Shown here one piece after another: positions 44,464-52,795 of a stretch of 64,000 nt of DNA. Position 1 is the stretch's first letter. Every line of letters starts with the position of its first letter. The translations under genes and the position numbers were made by a program. The notes under the pieces were generated by a model. It saw only the letters and a list, made by a program, of their open reading frames with translations, ran no database searches and was not told where the DNA came from. Location of the stretch: positions 6,510,001 to 6,574,000 of the forward strand of contig NZ_CP110636.1 of assembly GCF_026153355.1 (NCBI RefSeq), written 5' to 3'. The DNA comes from Streptomyces endophytica (GTDB lineage: Bacteria > Actinomycetota > Actinomycetes > Streptomycetales > Streptomycetaceae).

Positions 44464-45450
44464 ATGATGGCCCAACACGTGGTGTTCGACGAGCTCGGCG
44501 GCCCGGAAGTGCTGCGGATCGAGGAGGTGGAACTCGGCGGGCCCGGTCCGGGCGAGGTGCTGCTCCGGGTGGACGCGCTCGGCCTCAACCGGGCGGAGGC
44601 GCTGTTCCGTTCCGGCGGCTACTACTACCAGCCCACCCTGCCGGGGTCCAGGATCGGCTACGAGGCGGCCGGGGAGGTGCTGGCGGTCGGGGAAGGGGTG
44701 ACCGGTTTCTCGGTGGGCGACCCGTGCTGACGGCGGGCACGGGCGGCATGAGCACCAACGGCGTGTACGGCGACCACCTGCGTCTGCCGGCCGACAGCCT
44801 GCTCCGCCGCCCCGGCGACACGGACGCGGCGACCGGGCCGCCCTCTGGCTGTCGTACAGCACCGCTTACGGCGCGCTGGTGGAGGAGGGCGGGCTGCGGC
44901 CGGGCGACACCGTGCTGATCACCGCCGCCTCCAGCAGCGTGGGCGTGGCGGCGATCCAGATAGCCCGCCACCTCGGCGCGATCCCGGTGGCCGTCACCCG
45001 CAGCGCGGCGAAGCGGGAGCGGCTGGCGCAGCTCGGCGCGGCCCATGTGATCGCGCTCGACGAGGGCGGGCTGCTCGACCAGGTCGCCGAGGTCACCGGC
45101 GGGCGCGGGGCCGAGATCGTCTTCGACCCGGTGTCCGGCCCCGGACTGGCGGAGGTCGCGCGGGCGGTCGCCCGGGCGGGCTGCTGATCGTCTACGGCTG
45201 GCTCGACCCGCGGCCGGCGCCCCTGCCGCTCAACTGGACCCTGCGCATCCTCGGTTACGGCAACCTCCAGGTGACCGGCGACCCGGAAGTACGGCGCCGG
45301 GTCTGGCACTTCCTGGACGCCGGCCTACGGGCGGGCACCCTGGCTCCGGTCATCGACCGCACCTTCGCCTTCGAGGAGATCGTCGAAGCGCACCGCCATC
45401 TGGAGTCCAACAGCCAGATCGGCAAGATCGTGGTGACGGTCCGGCACTAG
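44464..45450 (+). CDS. Zinc-independent alcohol dehydrogenase/quinone oxidoreductase (three frame breaks)
   Basis: MDR-superfamily reductase: VVFDELGGPEVLRIEEVELG and LGLNRAEALFRSGGYY at the N-terminus, GYEAAGEVLAVGEGV, nucleotide site DTVLITAASSSVGVAAIQIA, FDPVSGPGLAEVARAV and the C-terminal HRHLESNSQIGKIVVTV. Frames break at 44724, at the G3 run 44835-44837 and at the G3 run 45178-45180; each needs one extra G, giving 329 aa. Three identical-type breaks suggest base-calling loss. Divergent from AraC, its probable regulator. Confidence 0.78.
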
Positions 45451-45562
45451 GTTCCCGCCGGGGGGCACGGGTGGGACGGCGCGACGCGGGGCGTTCCTCC
45501 CCCGGAACCGCCGCGCCCGCCCCACCAGGAGCCACAGAGGATCAACCGGGGCCCCGTTCCCC

Positions 45563-47104
45563 TCAGTTGACCCCCCGCTCGATCCCGGCCCAATACGGCT
45601 GGCGGAGCTTGAACTTCTGGATCTTGCCGGTGGCCGTACGGGGAATGGACTCGCGGAATTCCACGGACGTCGGGGCCTTGTAGCCGGCCATGTGCTGCTT
45701 GCAGTGGGCGATGATGTCGGACGCGTCGGCCGTCGCGCCCTCCGCGAGGACCACCAGGGCCTTGATGGTCTCGCCCCACTTCTCGTGCGGCACACCGATG
45801 ACGGCGACCTCGGCGACCGCCGGGTGGCTGAAGATGGTGTCCTCCACCTCGATCGACGACACGTTCTCCCCGCCGGTGATGATCACGTCCTTCTTCCGGT
45901 CGGAGATGGTGAGGTGGCCGTCGCCGGGGTCGAGGGTGCCGCCGTCGCCGGTGTGGAACCAGCCGTCCTCCAGGGCCTCCGCCGTCTCCTCCGGCTTGTC
46001 CCAGTACCCGGCGAGCACCGTGTTGGAGCGGGCCAGCACCTCACCGGACTCCGAGACCTTCAGCTTCACCCCCAGCGCGGGCAGGCCCGCACGGGACAGC
46101 TTGCGCGCGCGTTCCTCGGCGGGCAGGGCGGCATCGGCCGGCCGGGTGCGGTTGAAGGTGAGCATCGGGGAGGTCTCGGTCAGGCCGTAGAGCTGGGTGA
46201 ACTCCCAGCCCAGTTCCTCCTGCACGCGCTGGATGGTCCTGGTCGGCGGCGGGGCGCCCGCGCAGACGATCCGTACCCGGTCGCGGCCCGGGATCTCGCC
46301 CTCCCAGGTCGCCGCCGCGTCGAGCACCATGTTCCAGACGGCCGGCGCCCCGCACATGAGGGTGACCCCGTGCTCGTCGACGCGCCGCAGGATCTCGGTG
46401 CCGTCGACCTTGCGCAGCACCACCTGCTTGACGCCCAGACCCGCCATCACGTACGGCATGCCCCAGCCGTTGCAGTGGAACATCGGCAGGGTGTGCAGGT
46501 ACACGTCGCCTTCCCACACACGGGTGTGCAGGCCGAAGGTCATGCCGTTGACCCAGATGTTGCGGTGGGTCAGCTGCACGCCCTTGGGGCGGGCGGTGGT
46601 ACCCGACGTGTAGTTGATCGTCGCGGTGGCGTCCTCGTCCGGCTGCGACCACGGGCGCGGCTCGACCCCGAACCGCATCAGCCCGGCCTCGGTCTGCTCG
46701 CCGAGGACGAAGCGGTGCGGCGCCTTGACCCCGGACAGTGCGGTGTCGAGCTCCGGGTCGACGAGGAGGACCGAGGCCCCGCTCTGCGCCACCACGTAGT
46801 CGACCTCCTCCGGCTTGAGGCGGAAGTTCACCGGGACGCAGATGCGGCCGCTCATCGGCACCGCGAACAACAGCTCCAGCAGGCGCGCGGAGTTGTGGCT
46901 CACCACGGCCACCCGCTCCCCTTCACCGACCCCGAGGGCGTCCAGCCCCGCCTGCCAGGCACGGACCCGTTCGGCGAACCGCCCGTAGCTCGCCACGGGC
47001 ACCGACGGGGCGGGCTGCTGCGGCTCGTCGACCACCCCCGGACTGTCCCGGAAGCCCAGCTCGGCACGGTCGAGGAAGTCCGCGATCGTCATGGGTGTCC
47101 GCAT
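45563..47104 (-). CDS. Acyl-CoA synthetase (AMP-binding)
   Basis: 513 aa from ATG at 47104 (ACAGGAGAGCGCAC upstream). Motifs: TINYTSGTTARPKGVQLTHR, MFHCNGWGMPYV, YGLTETSP, YWDKPEETAEALEDGWFHTG, DRKKDVIITGGENVSS and the catalytic Lys in TATGKIQKFKLR. Length and HCNGWG suit fatty-acyl/long-chain synthetases. The promoter side is occupied by repeat copy C, which begins about 40 bp upstream of the start, so its native upstream region may have been replaced. Confidence 0.92.
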   Translation of the reverse strand: MRTPMTIADFLDRAELGFRDSPGVVDEPQQPAPSVPVASYGRFAERVRAWQAGLDALGVGEGERVAVVSHNSARLLELLFAVPMSGRICVPVNFRLKPEEVDYVVAQSGASVLLVDPELDTALSGVKAPHRFVLGEQTEAGLMRFGVEPRPWSQPDEDATATINYTSGTTARPKGVQLTHRNIWVNGMTFGLHTRVWEGDVYLHTLPMFHCNGWGMPYVMAGLGVKQVVLRKVDGTEILRRVDEHGVTLMCGAPAVWNMVLDAAATWEGEIPGRDRVRIVCAGAPPPTRTIQRVQEELGWEFTQLYGLTETSPMLTFNRTRPADAALPAEERARKLSRAGLPALGVKLKVSESGEVLARSNTVLAGYWDKPEETAEALEDGWFHTGDGGTLDPGDGHLTISDRKKDVIITGGENVSSIEVEDTIFSHPAVAEVAVIGVPHEKWGETIKALVVLAEGATADASDIIAHCKQHMAGYKAPTSVEFRESIPRTATGKIQKFKLRQPYWAGIERGVN

Positions 47105-47144
47105 GTGCGCTCTCCTGTGTTCTACGTCTGCCGAGGGAAGAGCG

Positions 47145-47590
47145 TCCCACGTAGCCGGCTGTCCCGCCGCGGTTGTTGCTCGCGGTTGCACCTGCGGCCC
47201 CTCCCACGTGCACGTCTGTCCCGCCGCGGGGCGCTGCGCTGTGCGGTGCCGCCCACGTAGCTGTCTGTCCCGCCGTGGGTCTTGCTCGCCGTTTGCGCTT
47301 TGCGGCGCCCCGCACGTAGGTGTCTTTCCCGTCGCGGGTCGTCCCGCCGTCGCGCGCTTTGCGGCGCCCCGCACGTAGTTGTCTTTCCCGCCGCGGGTCG
47401 TCCCGCCGTTGCGCGCTTTGCGGCGCCCCGCACGTACCTCGCCGTCCCGCCGCGGGTCGTCTCGCCGTTGCGCCTGCGGCGGGCTGGGTTGTTGTCGGGT
47501 GCGGTGCCGGTCCTCCAGACTTCGTCCTCCGGCCCGTCCCCTCCCGTGAGGGGGGAAGGAAACGGTGGTGGGGGTGCACGTCATGCCTAC
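47145..47590 (-). repeat. Composite GC-rich repeat, copy C (six tandem units)
   Basis: Six tandem units of 50-59 bp run from about 47149 to 47480. The three best are 59 bp and nearly alike, each starting ACGTAG and ending GCTTTGCGGCGCCCCGC, with CCCGCCGCGGGTCGTC in the middle. The conserved tail follows (GGCGGGCTGGGTTG, GGGTGCGGTGCCGGTC, GACTTCGTCCTCCGG, CCCGTCCCCTCCCGT) and the end GGGGGTGCACGTCATGC. It is the short-tail variant like copy A. It fills the space between the ligase start and the acetyltransferase stop. Confidence 0.88.
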
Positions 47591-47608
47591 GTGCGCGCAG
47601 CCGGCAGA

Positions 47609-48169
47609 TCAGGCCCGCTCCCGACCACTCCCGCTCAGGGCTGCCATGATCAGGACGTCGTGCCATTCGCCGTCCCAGTACAGCGCTTCGCGCAAGCGGC
47701 CCTCCACCTCGAAGCCGCATTTCTCGTAGGCCCGTCGGGCGCGCGGGTTGAAGGGGAAGACCTCCAGCTCCACGCGGTGCAGGCCCACCCGGTCGAAGGC
47801 GTAGGCCAGGAGGAGGCGGATCGCCTCGGGGCCGATGCCGCGGCCGGTGGCGTCGTCGGCGAGGGAAATGCGGAAGGTGCCGTGGGCGTTGTCCTTGTCG
47901 ATCTGGCTCAGCGCCAGTTCGCCGAGGTAGCCGCCGGTCTCCCGGTCCTCGATGACGAGGTCGAGGCGGTCGGGGCGCCCGGCGGCGGCTGCGCACCATT
48001 CCTGCAGTTCGGGCAGCGTCCAGTCGCGGTGGGTGCCGGTCAGCCGACGCGTCTCGGGATCGAGGAAGGTGGCGTGGAAGGCATCCGCGTGGCGGCGCGT
48101 GAGCTGTACGAGCCGGATGCGTTCGCCCGTGAGCACCGGCTTCTCGGAGAGTGCGGTGGGGTCGATCAT
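47609..48169 (-). CDS. GNAT acetyltransferase, RimJ/RimL-like
   Basis: 186 aa. LTGERIRLVQLTRRHADAF opens the domain, the acetyl-CoA loop is DDATGRGIGPEAIRLLLAYAF, and the ending HRVELEVFPFNPRARRAYEK, CGFEVEGRLREALYWDGEW is typical of RimJ/RimL-type N-alpha or antibiotic acetyltransferases. Divergent from a LysR gene 78 bp away. Confidence 0.88.
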   Translation of the reverse strand: MIDPTALSEKPVLTGERIRLVQLTRRHADAFHATFLDPETRRLTGTHRDWTLPELQEWCAAAAGRPDRLDLVIEDRETGGYLGELALSQIDKDNAHGTFRISLADDATGRGIGPEAIRLLLAYAFDRVGLHRVELEVFPFNPRARRAYEKCGFEVEGRLREALYWDGEWHDVLIMAALSGSGRERA

Positions 48170-48246
48170 GTCGGGATGATGGCGGGCCGCGGACGGTGCG
48201 GCAACTGAAATTGACCGGTGGGGGAACCGGGCGGAAGGGGGACGGC

Positions 48247-49173
48247 ATGGAGCTGCGCCAGGTGCGGTACTTCGTCACGGTCGCGCAGGAGCTGCACTTC
48301 GGGCGGGCGGCCGAGCGGCTGCACATCGTGCAGTCGGCGGTGAGCCAGCAGGTCCGGCGGCTGGAACGGGAGCTGGGGGCCGAGCTGTTCGACCGCTCGG
48401 CGCGCCAGGTCCGGCTGACGGCCGTCGGTGCGCGGTTCCTGCCGGAGGCGCGGGCGCTGCTGGCGGCCGAGGAGCGCGCCCTCGCTGTCGTCGCCGAGCT
48501 GACCGCCGGCCGGGCCCGCACCCTGCGCCTGGGGACGAGCACGGGCCTGGGCGCCCATCTGGACCGGGTGCTGGACGCGCTGGCCGGGCTCGCCCCGGAG
48601 ATCGGGGTGGAGCTGGTCTCGGCGCGGGCCGCGGAGCGGCTCGACCGGGTGGTGTCGGGCGAGCTGTCCGCGGCGTTCCTCCGTGGTGAGCCGGACGACG
48701 GCGGCCGGGAGGGGCTGAGGTTCCTCCCGCTGTGGCAGGACCCGCTGGTGGCGGTCGTCCCGGCCCGGCATCCGCTCGCCGCCTCACCCGGCACGATCGC
48801 ACTGGCCGAACTCGCCGCCTTGCCACTGCTGCTGACCGAGCGGCGCAACAACCGCGCCCTGGTCGACCTCGTCGTCAACGCGTGTCATGACGCCGGTTTC
48901 GCGCCCGTTCCCGGGCCGCGGTACGGCTCGCTGGACAACACCCTGACCGCGATCGGCGCCGCCGGCCCGGCGGACGGACTGTGGACCGTCGTCTACGCCT
49001 CGCACGCCGACCGGCTCCACACACCCCGGGTGGCCTTCCTGCCGTTCCGCAACCCGGGCATGGAGCTCACCACCCACCTCGCGGTGCGCCGCAGCAATCC
49101 GCCGGCCGGTCTGGAGCCGCTGCTGCGGGCCTGCGCGGAGGCGGGCGGCGGCGGGGTGTGGCCCGCCGCCTGA
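48247..49173 (+). CDS. LysR-family regulator
   Basis: 308 aa from ATG at 48247. N-terminal winged helix MELRQVRYFVTVAQELHFGR, AAERLHIVQSAVSQQVRRLE and a substrate-binding domain (LRLGTSTGLGAHLDRVL, DPLVAVVPARHPLA). Divergent from the GNAT gene and 138 bp before a tautomerase; either could be the target. Confidence 0.9.
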   Translation: MELRQVRYFVTVAQELHFGRAAERLHIVQSAVSQQVRRLERELGAELFDRSARQVRLTAVGARFLPEARALLAAEERALAVVAELTAGRARTLRLGTSTGLGAHLDRVLDALAGLAPEIGVELVSARAAERLDRVVSGELSAAFLRGEPDDGGREGLRFLPLWQDPLVAVVPARHPLAASPGTIALAELAALPLLLTERRNNRALVDLVVNACHDAGFAPVPGPRYGSLDNTLTAIGAAGPADGLWTVVYASHADRLHTPRVAFLPFRNPGMELTTHLAVRRSNPPAGLEPLLRACAEAGGGGVWPAA

Positions 49174-49311
49174 AGACCGACGCATCTCGATAGGTGATCG
49201 CTGCGTGCGCGATCCGCTTCTTGGTCGCGCGGGCCTTACGCGATGGACTGAGGGCACGCCGGCGAAGCCGCCGCGAACGGTCAAGTAGCCGTCATACCAA
49301 GGGAGTTCGTC

Positions 49312-49494
49312 ATGCCGATCGTCACCGTCCAGCAGGGTCCGCGCAGCGTCGAGCTGAAGCGGGAACTGGTCCGGCAGATCACCGACGCGTTCGTGGACGC
49401 GTACCGGATCCCCGCCGAGACCGTGCAGGTCTGGATCCAGGAGGTCCCGACCGACAGCTGGGGCACAGCAGGCACCCTGACGGCGGACAAGTGA
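49312..49494 (+). CDS. 4-oxalocrotonate tautomerase-family protein
   Basis: 60 aa, the canonical small size. After Met removal the catalytic Pro1 is exposed (MPIVTVQQGPRSVELKRELV). The rest, RQITDAFVDAYRIP and VQVWIQEVPTDSWG, fits the beta-alpha-beta fold. Such enzymes tautomerise keto acids in aromatic degradation; substrate here unknown. Repeat copy D begins about 30 bp after its stop. Confidence 0.88.
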   Translation: MPIVTVQQGPRSVELKRELVRQITDAFVDAYRIPAETVQVWIQEVPTDSWGTAGTLTADK

Positions 49495-49524
49495 TCCCCC
49501 CATGTGAGGACGTAATCCGATACG

Positions 49525-49791
49525 GACGCGCACGTAAGCATTACGTGCACCCCCACCGGCCCTAACTTCCCCCCAACGGGAGGGGACGGGCCGGAGGGGC
49601 CGGTTGTGTGGACGTAAAGCGTCAGCAGTCCACACAACCGGCCCCGGAGGTCCGTCACCGCACCCACCACAACCCAGCCCGCCGCAGGCGCAACGGCGAG
49701 AACACCCGCGGCGGGAGAGACGGGTACGTGGGAGGCGCCGCAAAGCGCAACGGCGAGCAACAACCGCGGCGGGACGGCCAACTACGTGGGG
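49525..49791 (+). repeat. Composite GC-rich repeat, copy D (hairpin type)
   Basis: Starts near CGCACGTAAGCATTACGTG, then CACCCCCACC and a 136-bp core (49565-49700) differing from copy B at a single base. Two tandem units follow (CCCGCGGCGGGAGAGACGGG, TACGTGGGAGGCGCCGCAAAG and a second like it). The last unit abuts the stop of the XdhC gene. Distance from copy B is 46 kb. Confidence 0.88.
49596..49645. repeat. 18-bp perfect inverted repeat inside copy D
   Basis: Same arms and 14-base loop as in copy B: 49596-49613 pairs with 49628-49645. The outer stem extension has one G-T wobble here because of the single-base difference between copies. Confidence 0.9.
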
Positions 49792-51021
49792 CTACGCCAC
49801 AAAGTCGAGACGCGCGGCCCCATCATGGTGGATCGGTGTGTGCGCCCCCGTGAGCGGTGTGCCCGTGCCGCCGCGGCGGTTGGCGACGATTTCGGCGGCG
49901 ATCGAGAGGGCGGTCTCCTCGGGGGTGCGTGCCCCGAGGTCGAGGCCGATCGGCGAGCGCAGGCGGTTGAGTTCGAGTTCGGTCAGGCCGACGTCGCGCA
50001 GTCGCCGGAGGCGGTCCAGGTGGGTGCGGCGCGAGCCCATCGCGCCGACGTAGGCGACCGGAAGCTTCAGCGCGCGCTCCAGGAGCGGCACGTCGAACTT
50101 GGCGTCGTGGGTGAGGACGCACAGCACCGTGCGGCCGTCGAGTTCCTGGGAGTCGAGGTAGCGGTGCGGCCAGTCGACGACGATCTCATCGGCGTCGGGG
50201 AAGCGGGTGCGGGTCGCGAAGACGGGACGGGCGTCGCAGACCGTGACGTGGTAGTTGAGGAATTTGCCGACCCTGACCAGCGCGGACGCGAAGTCGATGG
50301 CACCGAAGACGATCATGCGGGGGGCGGGGACGGAGGATTCGACGAGGAGGACGACCGGCTGCCCGCATTGGGACCCGCTCCGCTGCGCTCCGCCTTCGCT
50401 CTCTGATTCTTCCTCGGATGCGAAGCCCGCACCGATTTCGAGCGTCGTGGTGCGGCCCGCGTCGAGCAGCGCGCGGGTCTCTTCGATGGCGGTGCGGTCG
50501 AGGGCCGGGTGGCCGCCGAGGGTGCCCTCGTGGGTGCCGTCGGGGCGGACGAGCAGGGCCCGGCCGAGGAGTTCGGCGGGGCCCTCGATGATCCGGGCCA
50601 CCGCCGCCGCCTCCCCGGCGGCAGCGGCGGCCAGCCCGGCGGCGAGCGTGTCGGCAGTGCTGTCCACCCACTCCCCCGCGGCTCCGCCGTGTGCGGAGCG
50701 CGGGGCGCCCGTCCGTATCGGCTGGACGAGGATGTCGATGATGCCGCCGCAGGTCAGGCCGACGGCGAAGGCGTCCTCGTCGCTGTACCCGAAGCGCTCC
50801 AGGACCGGTTCGCCGGTCCGCAGCGCCTCCTGGCACAGTTCGTAGACCGCGCCCTCCACGCATCCGCCGGAGACCGAACCGATCGCCGTGCCGTCGCCGT
50901 CCACGGCGAGGGCGGCTCCTGGCTGGCGGGGCGCGCTGCCGTTGGTGGCCACGACGGTGGCCACCGCGAACTCGCGGCCCTGCTCGACCCACCGGTGCAG
51001 CTCGTCGGCGATGTCCAGCAT
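49792..51021 (-). CDS. XdhC-family xanthine dehydrogenase maturation protein
   Basis: XdhC/CoxI proteins bind molybdenum cofactor and help its sulfuration and insertion into xanthine dehydrogenase. 409 aa from ATG at 51021. N-terminal XdhC_CoxI part: VATVVATNGSAPRQPGAALA and SVSGGCVEGAVYELCQEAL; C-terminal Rossmann part: RMIVFGAIDFASALVRVG, VCDARPVFATRTRFPDADEI, YVGAMGSRRTHLDRL. The stop TAG lies in the junction with repeat copy D, so the last residues may not be original. 42 bp downstream of the purine permease gene. Confidence 0.9.
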   Translation of the reverse strand: MLDIADELHRWVEQGREFAVATVVATNGSAPRQPGAALAVDGDGTAIGSVSGGCVEGAVYELCQEALRTGEPVLERFGYSDEDAFAVGLTCGGIIDILVQPIRTGAPRSAHGGAAGEWVDSTADTLAAGLAAAAAGEAAAVARIIEGPAELLGRALLVRPDGTHEGTLGGHPALDRTAIEETRALLDAGRTTTLEIGAGFASEEESESEGGAQRSGSQCGQPVVLLVESSVPAPRMIVFGAIDFASALVRVGKFLNYHVTVCDARPVFATRTRFPDADEIVVDWPHRYLDSQELDGRTVLCVLTHDAKFDVPLLERALKLPVAYVGAMGSRRTHLDRLRRLRDVGLTELELNRLRSPIGLDLGARTPEETALSIAAEIVANRRGGTGTPLTGAHTPIHHDGAARLDFVA

Positions 51022-51062
51022 GTCGGTCTCCTTACGGATAACGGATGAGTGGATGGGGCGGA

Positions 51063-52550
51063 TCAGTGGTGCACGCCCAGCCAGCTCTCGATCGGGTTGA
51101 GCGAGAAGTAGGCCAGGAACACCAGGGAGAGCACCCACATCAGCCAGCCGGGCTCGCGCCACTTGCCCTGCACGGCCTTGATGGCGACGTGGGCGAGGAC
51201 GCCGGCCGCGATGCCCGCGGTGATGGAGTACGTGAACGGCATGAGGACCGTCGTCAGGAACACCGGGATGGAGGTCGCCGGGTCGTCCCAGTTGATGTGC
51301 TTGGCGTTGGTCAGCATCATCGAGCCGATGACCACCAGTGCGGCGGCGGCGACCTGGGTGGGGATGACCTGGGCCAACGGGGTGAAGAAGAGGCAGAGCG
51401 CGAAGCCCAGACCGGTGATGACGCTGGCGAAGCCGGTCCGTGCGCCGTCACCGACGCCCGCGGTGGACTCGACGAACACGGTCTGGCCGGAGGCGCCGGC
51501 GATACCGCCGACGATTCCGCCCGCACCGTCGATGGCCAGGGCCTTGTTCAGCCCGGGCATCTTGCCGTCCTTGTCGGCGAGGTTGGCCTGCTGGCCGATG
51601 CCGATGATGGTGCCCATGGCGTCGAAGAAGCCCGCCAGGACGAGAGTGAAGACGATGACGCCGATGGTGATGCCGCCGACATTGCCCAGGCCGCTGAAGG
51701 AGACGTGGCCCAGCAGTCCGAAGTCGGGGGTGGAGACGACGGATCCGGAGATCACCGGCGCGTTGCGGCCGCCCCAGTCCTTGACGGTCAGCCCGGCGAC
51801 CTGGTGGACGACCGCGGAGAAGACCGTGCCGCCGACGATGCCGATGAGGATCGCGCCGGGCACCTTGCGGACCTGCAGCAGGAAGATCAGCAGGACCGTG
51901 AAGGCGAAGCAGAGCACGGGCCAGCCGGTGAGCATGTCGGCGGTGCCGAGCTGGATCGGCTTGGCACCGGCGAGACCGCCCGGGCCGGGCATGGAGGTGA
52001 CGAAGCCCGCCTGGACGAGGCCGATGAGGCAGACGAACAGGCCGATGCCCATGGTGATGGCGTGCTTGAGCGGCAACGGGATCGCGTTCATGATCAGTTC
52101 CCGCGCGCCGGTGACGACCAGCAGGACGATCACGGCACCGTAAATGATGCACATCGCCCAGGCGTTGTCCCAGGACATCTGCGGGGCGACCTGGAAGGAC
52201 ATCACCGCGGACACGCTCAGGCCGGCGGCCAGGGCGAGCGGGACGTTCCCGAGGAACCCCATGACGATGGTGGTGATGGCGGCGGCCAGCGCGGTCGCCG
52301 TGGTCACCTGGTCCGCGTTGAGGGTGGCTCCGGTGATGTCCTTCGTGGTGGTCAGGATCACCGGGTTCAGGAGGACGATGTACGCCATCGCCATGAAGGT
52401 GGTGACGCCGCCACGCACCTCCCGGCCGACCGTCGACCCTCTCTCGGATATGTGGAAGTACCGGTCGAGCCAGGACCGGCCGGCGGGCTGGCGCGAGCCG
52501 TTGCCCGCGTCTTCCGCCGTGGTCCTCGGCTCAGTGGACTGCTGGGTCAT
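51063..52550 (-). CDS. AzgA-type NCS2 purine permease (hypoxanthine/guanine/adenine)
   Basis: 495 aa with about 12-13 membrane spans. AzgA/GhxP family landmarks: EVRGGVTTFMAMAYIVLLNP, MGFLGNVPLALAAGL, GLFVCLIGLVQAG, FFDAMGTIIGIGQQANL and GASGQTVFVESTAGVGDGAR. This subfamily differs from the xanthine/urate carriers at 20.7 and 23.9 kb and imports free purine bases. Cotranscribed with XdhC below; 245 bp and a terminator separate it from the dehydrogenase genes above. Confidence 0.92.
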   Translation of the reverse strand: MTQQSTEPRTTAEDAGNGSRQPAGRSWLDRYFHISERGSTVGREVRGGVTTFMAMAYIVLLNPVILTTTKDITGATLNADQVTTATALAAAITTIVMGFLGNVPLALAAGLSVSAVMSFQVAPQMSWDNAWAMCIIYGAVIVLLVVTGARELIMNAIPLPLKHAITMGIGLFVCLIGLVQAGFVTSMPGPGGLAGAKPIQLGTADMLTGWPVLCFAFTVLLIFLLQVRKVPGAILIGIVGGTVFSAVVHQVAGLTVKDWGGRNAPVISGSVVSTPDFGLLGHVSFSGLGNVGGITIGVIVFTLVLAGFFDAMGTIIGIGQQANLADKDGKMPGLNKALAIDGAGGIVGGIAGASGQTVFVESTAGVGDGARTGFASVITGLGFALCLFFTPLAQVIPTQVAAAALVVIGSMMLTNAKHINWDDPATSIPVFLTTVLMPFTYSITAGIAAGVLAHVAIKAVQGKWREPGWLMWVLSLVFLAYFSLNPIESWLGVHH

Positions 52551-52769
52551 GGTGCCTTACTCCCAAGGTTCAAAGGGGCACTCGCGCAGGGCGAGATTTG
52601 GGATGGATCTTCGGCTGCACGACCCGGGGGACGGCCCGAGACGAACGTGGGGTACTGACTGCGTACGAGGCAGCAGCGACTGCGGTGGTGCGAAGGGGGG
52701 AGACTCCGGGCGGTGCGCGGAGGAGGACGGACAGGGACACCCCTTGTCGCGTACCGCCCGGAGGCCGGG

Positions 52770-52792
52770 GTCCGGGGGAGTTGCCCCCGGAC
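52770..52792 (-). terminator. Terminator after xanthine dehydrogenase
   Basis: GTCCGGGGG and CCCCCGGAC, perfect 9-bp arms around AGTTG, only 4 bp beyond the large-subunit stop. Confidence 0.75.
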
Positions 52793-52795
52793 GGC

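Noticed and set aside
47145..47590. CRISPR-like array because of regular 59-bp periodicity
   Set aside because: The repeats are contiguous and diverge over their whole length; there are no unique spacers of constant size and no cas genes.
49604..50053. Possible Arg/Gly/Pro-rich proteins inside repeat copies B, C and D
   Set aside because: All frames through the tandem units stay open because of composition; no ribosome sites and no conserved start.
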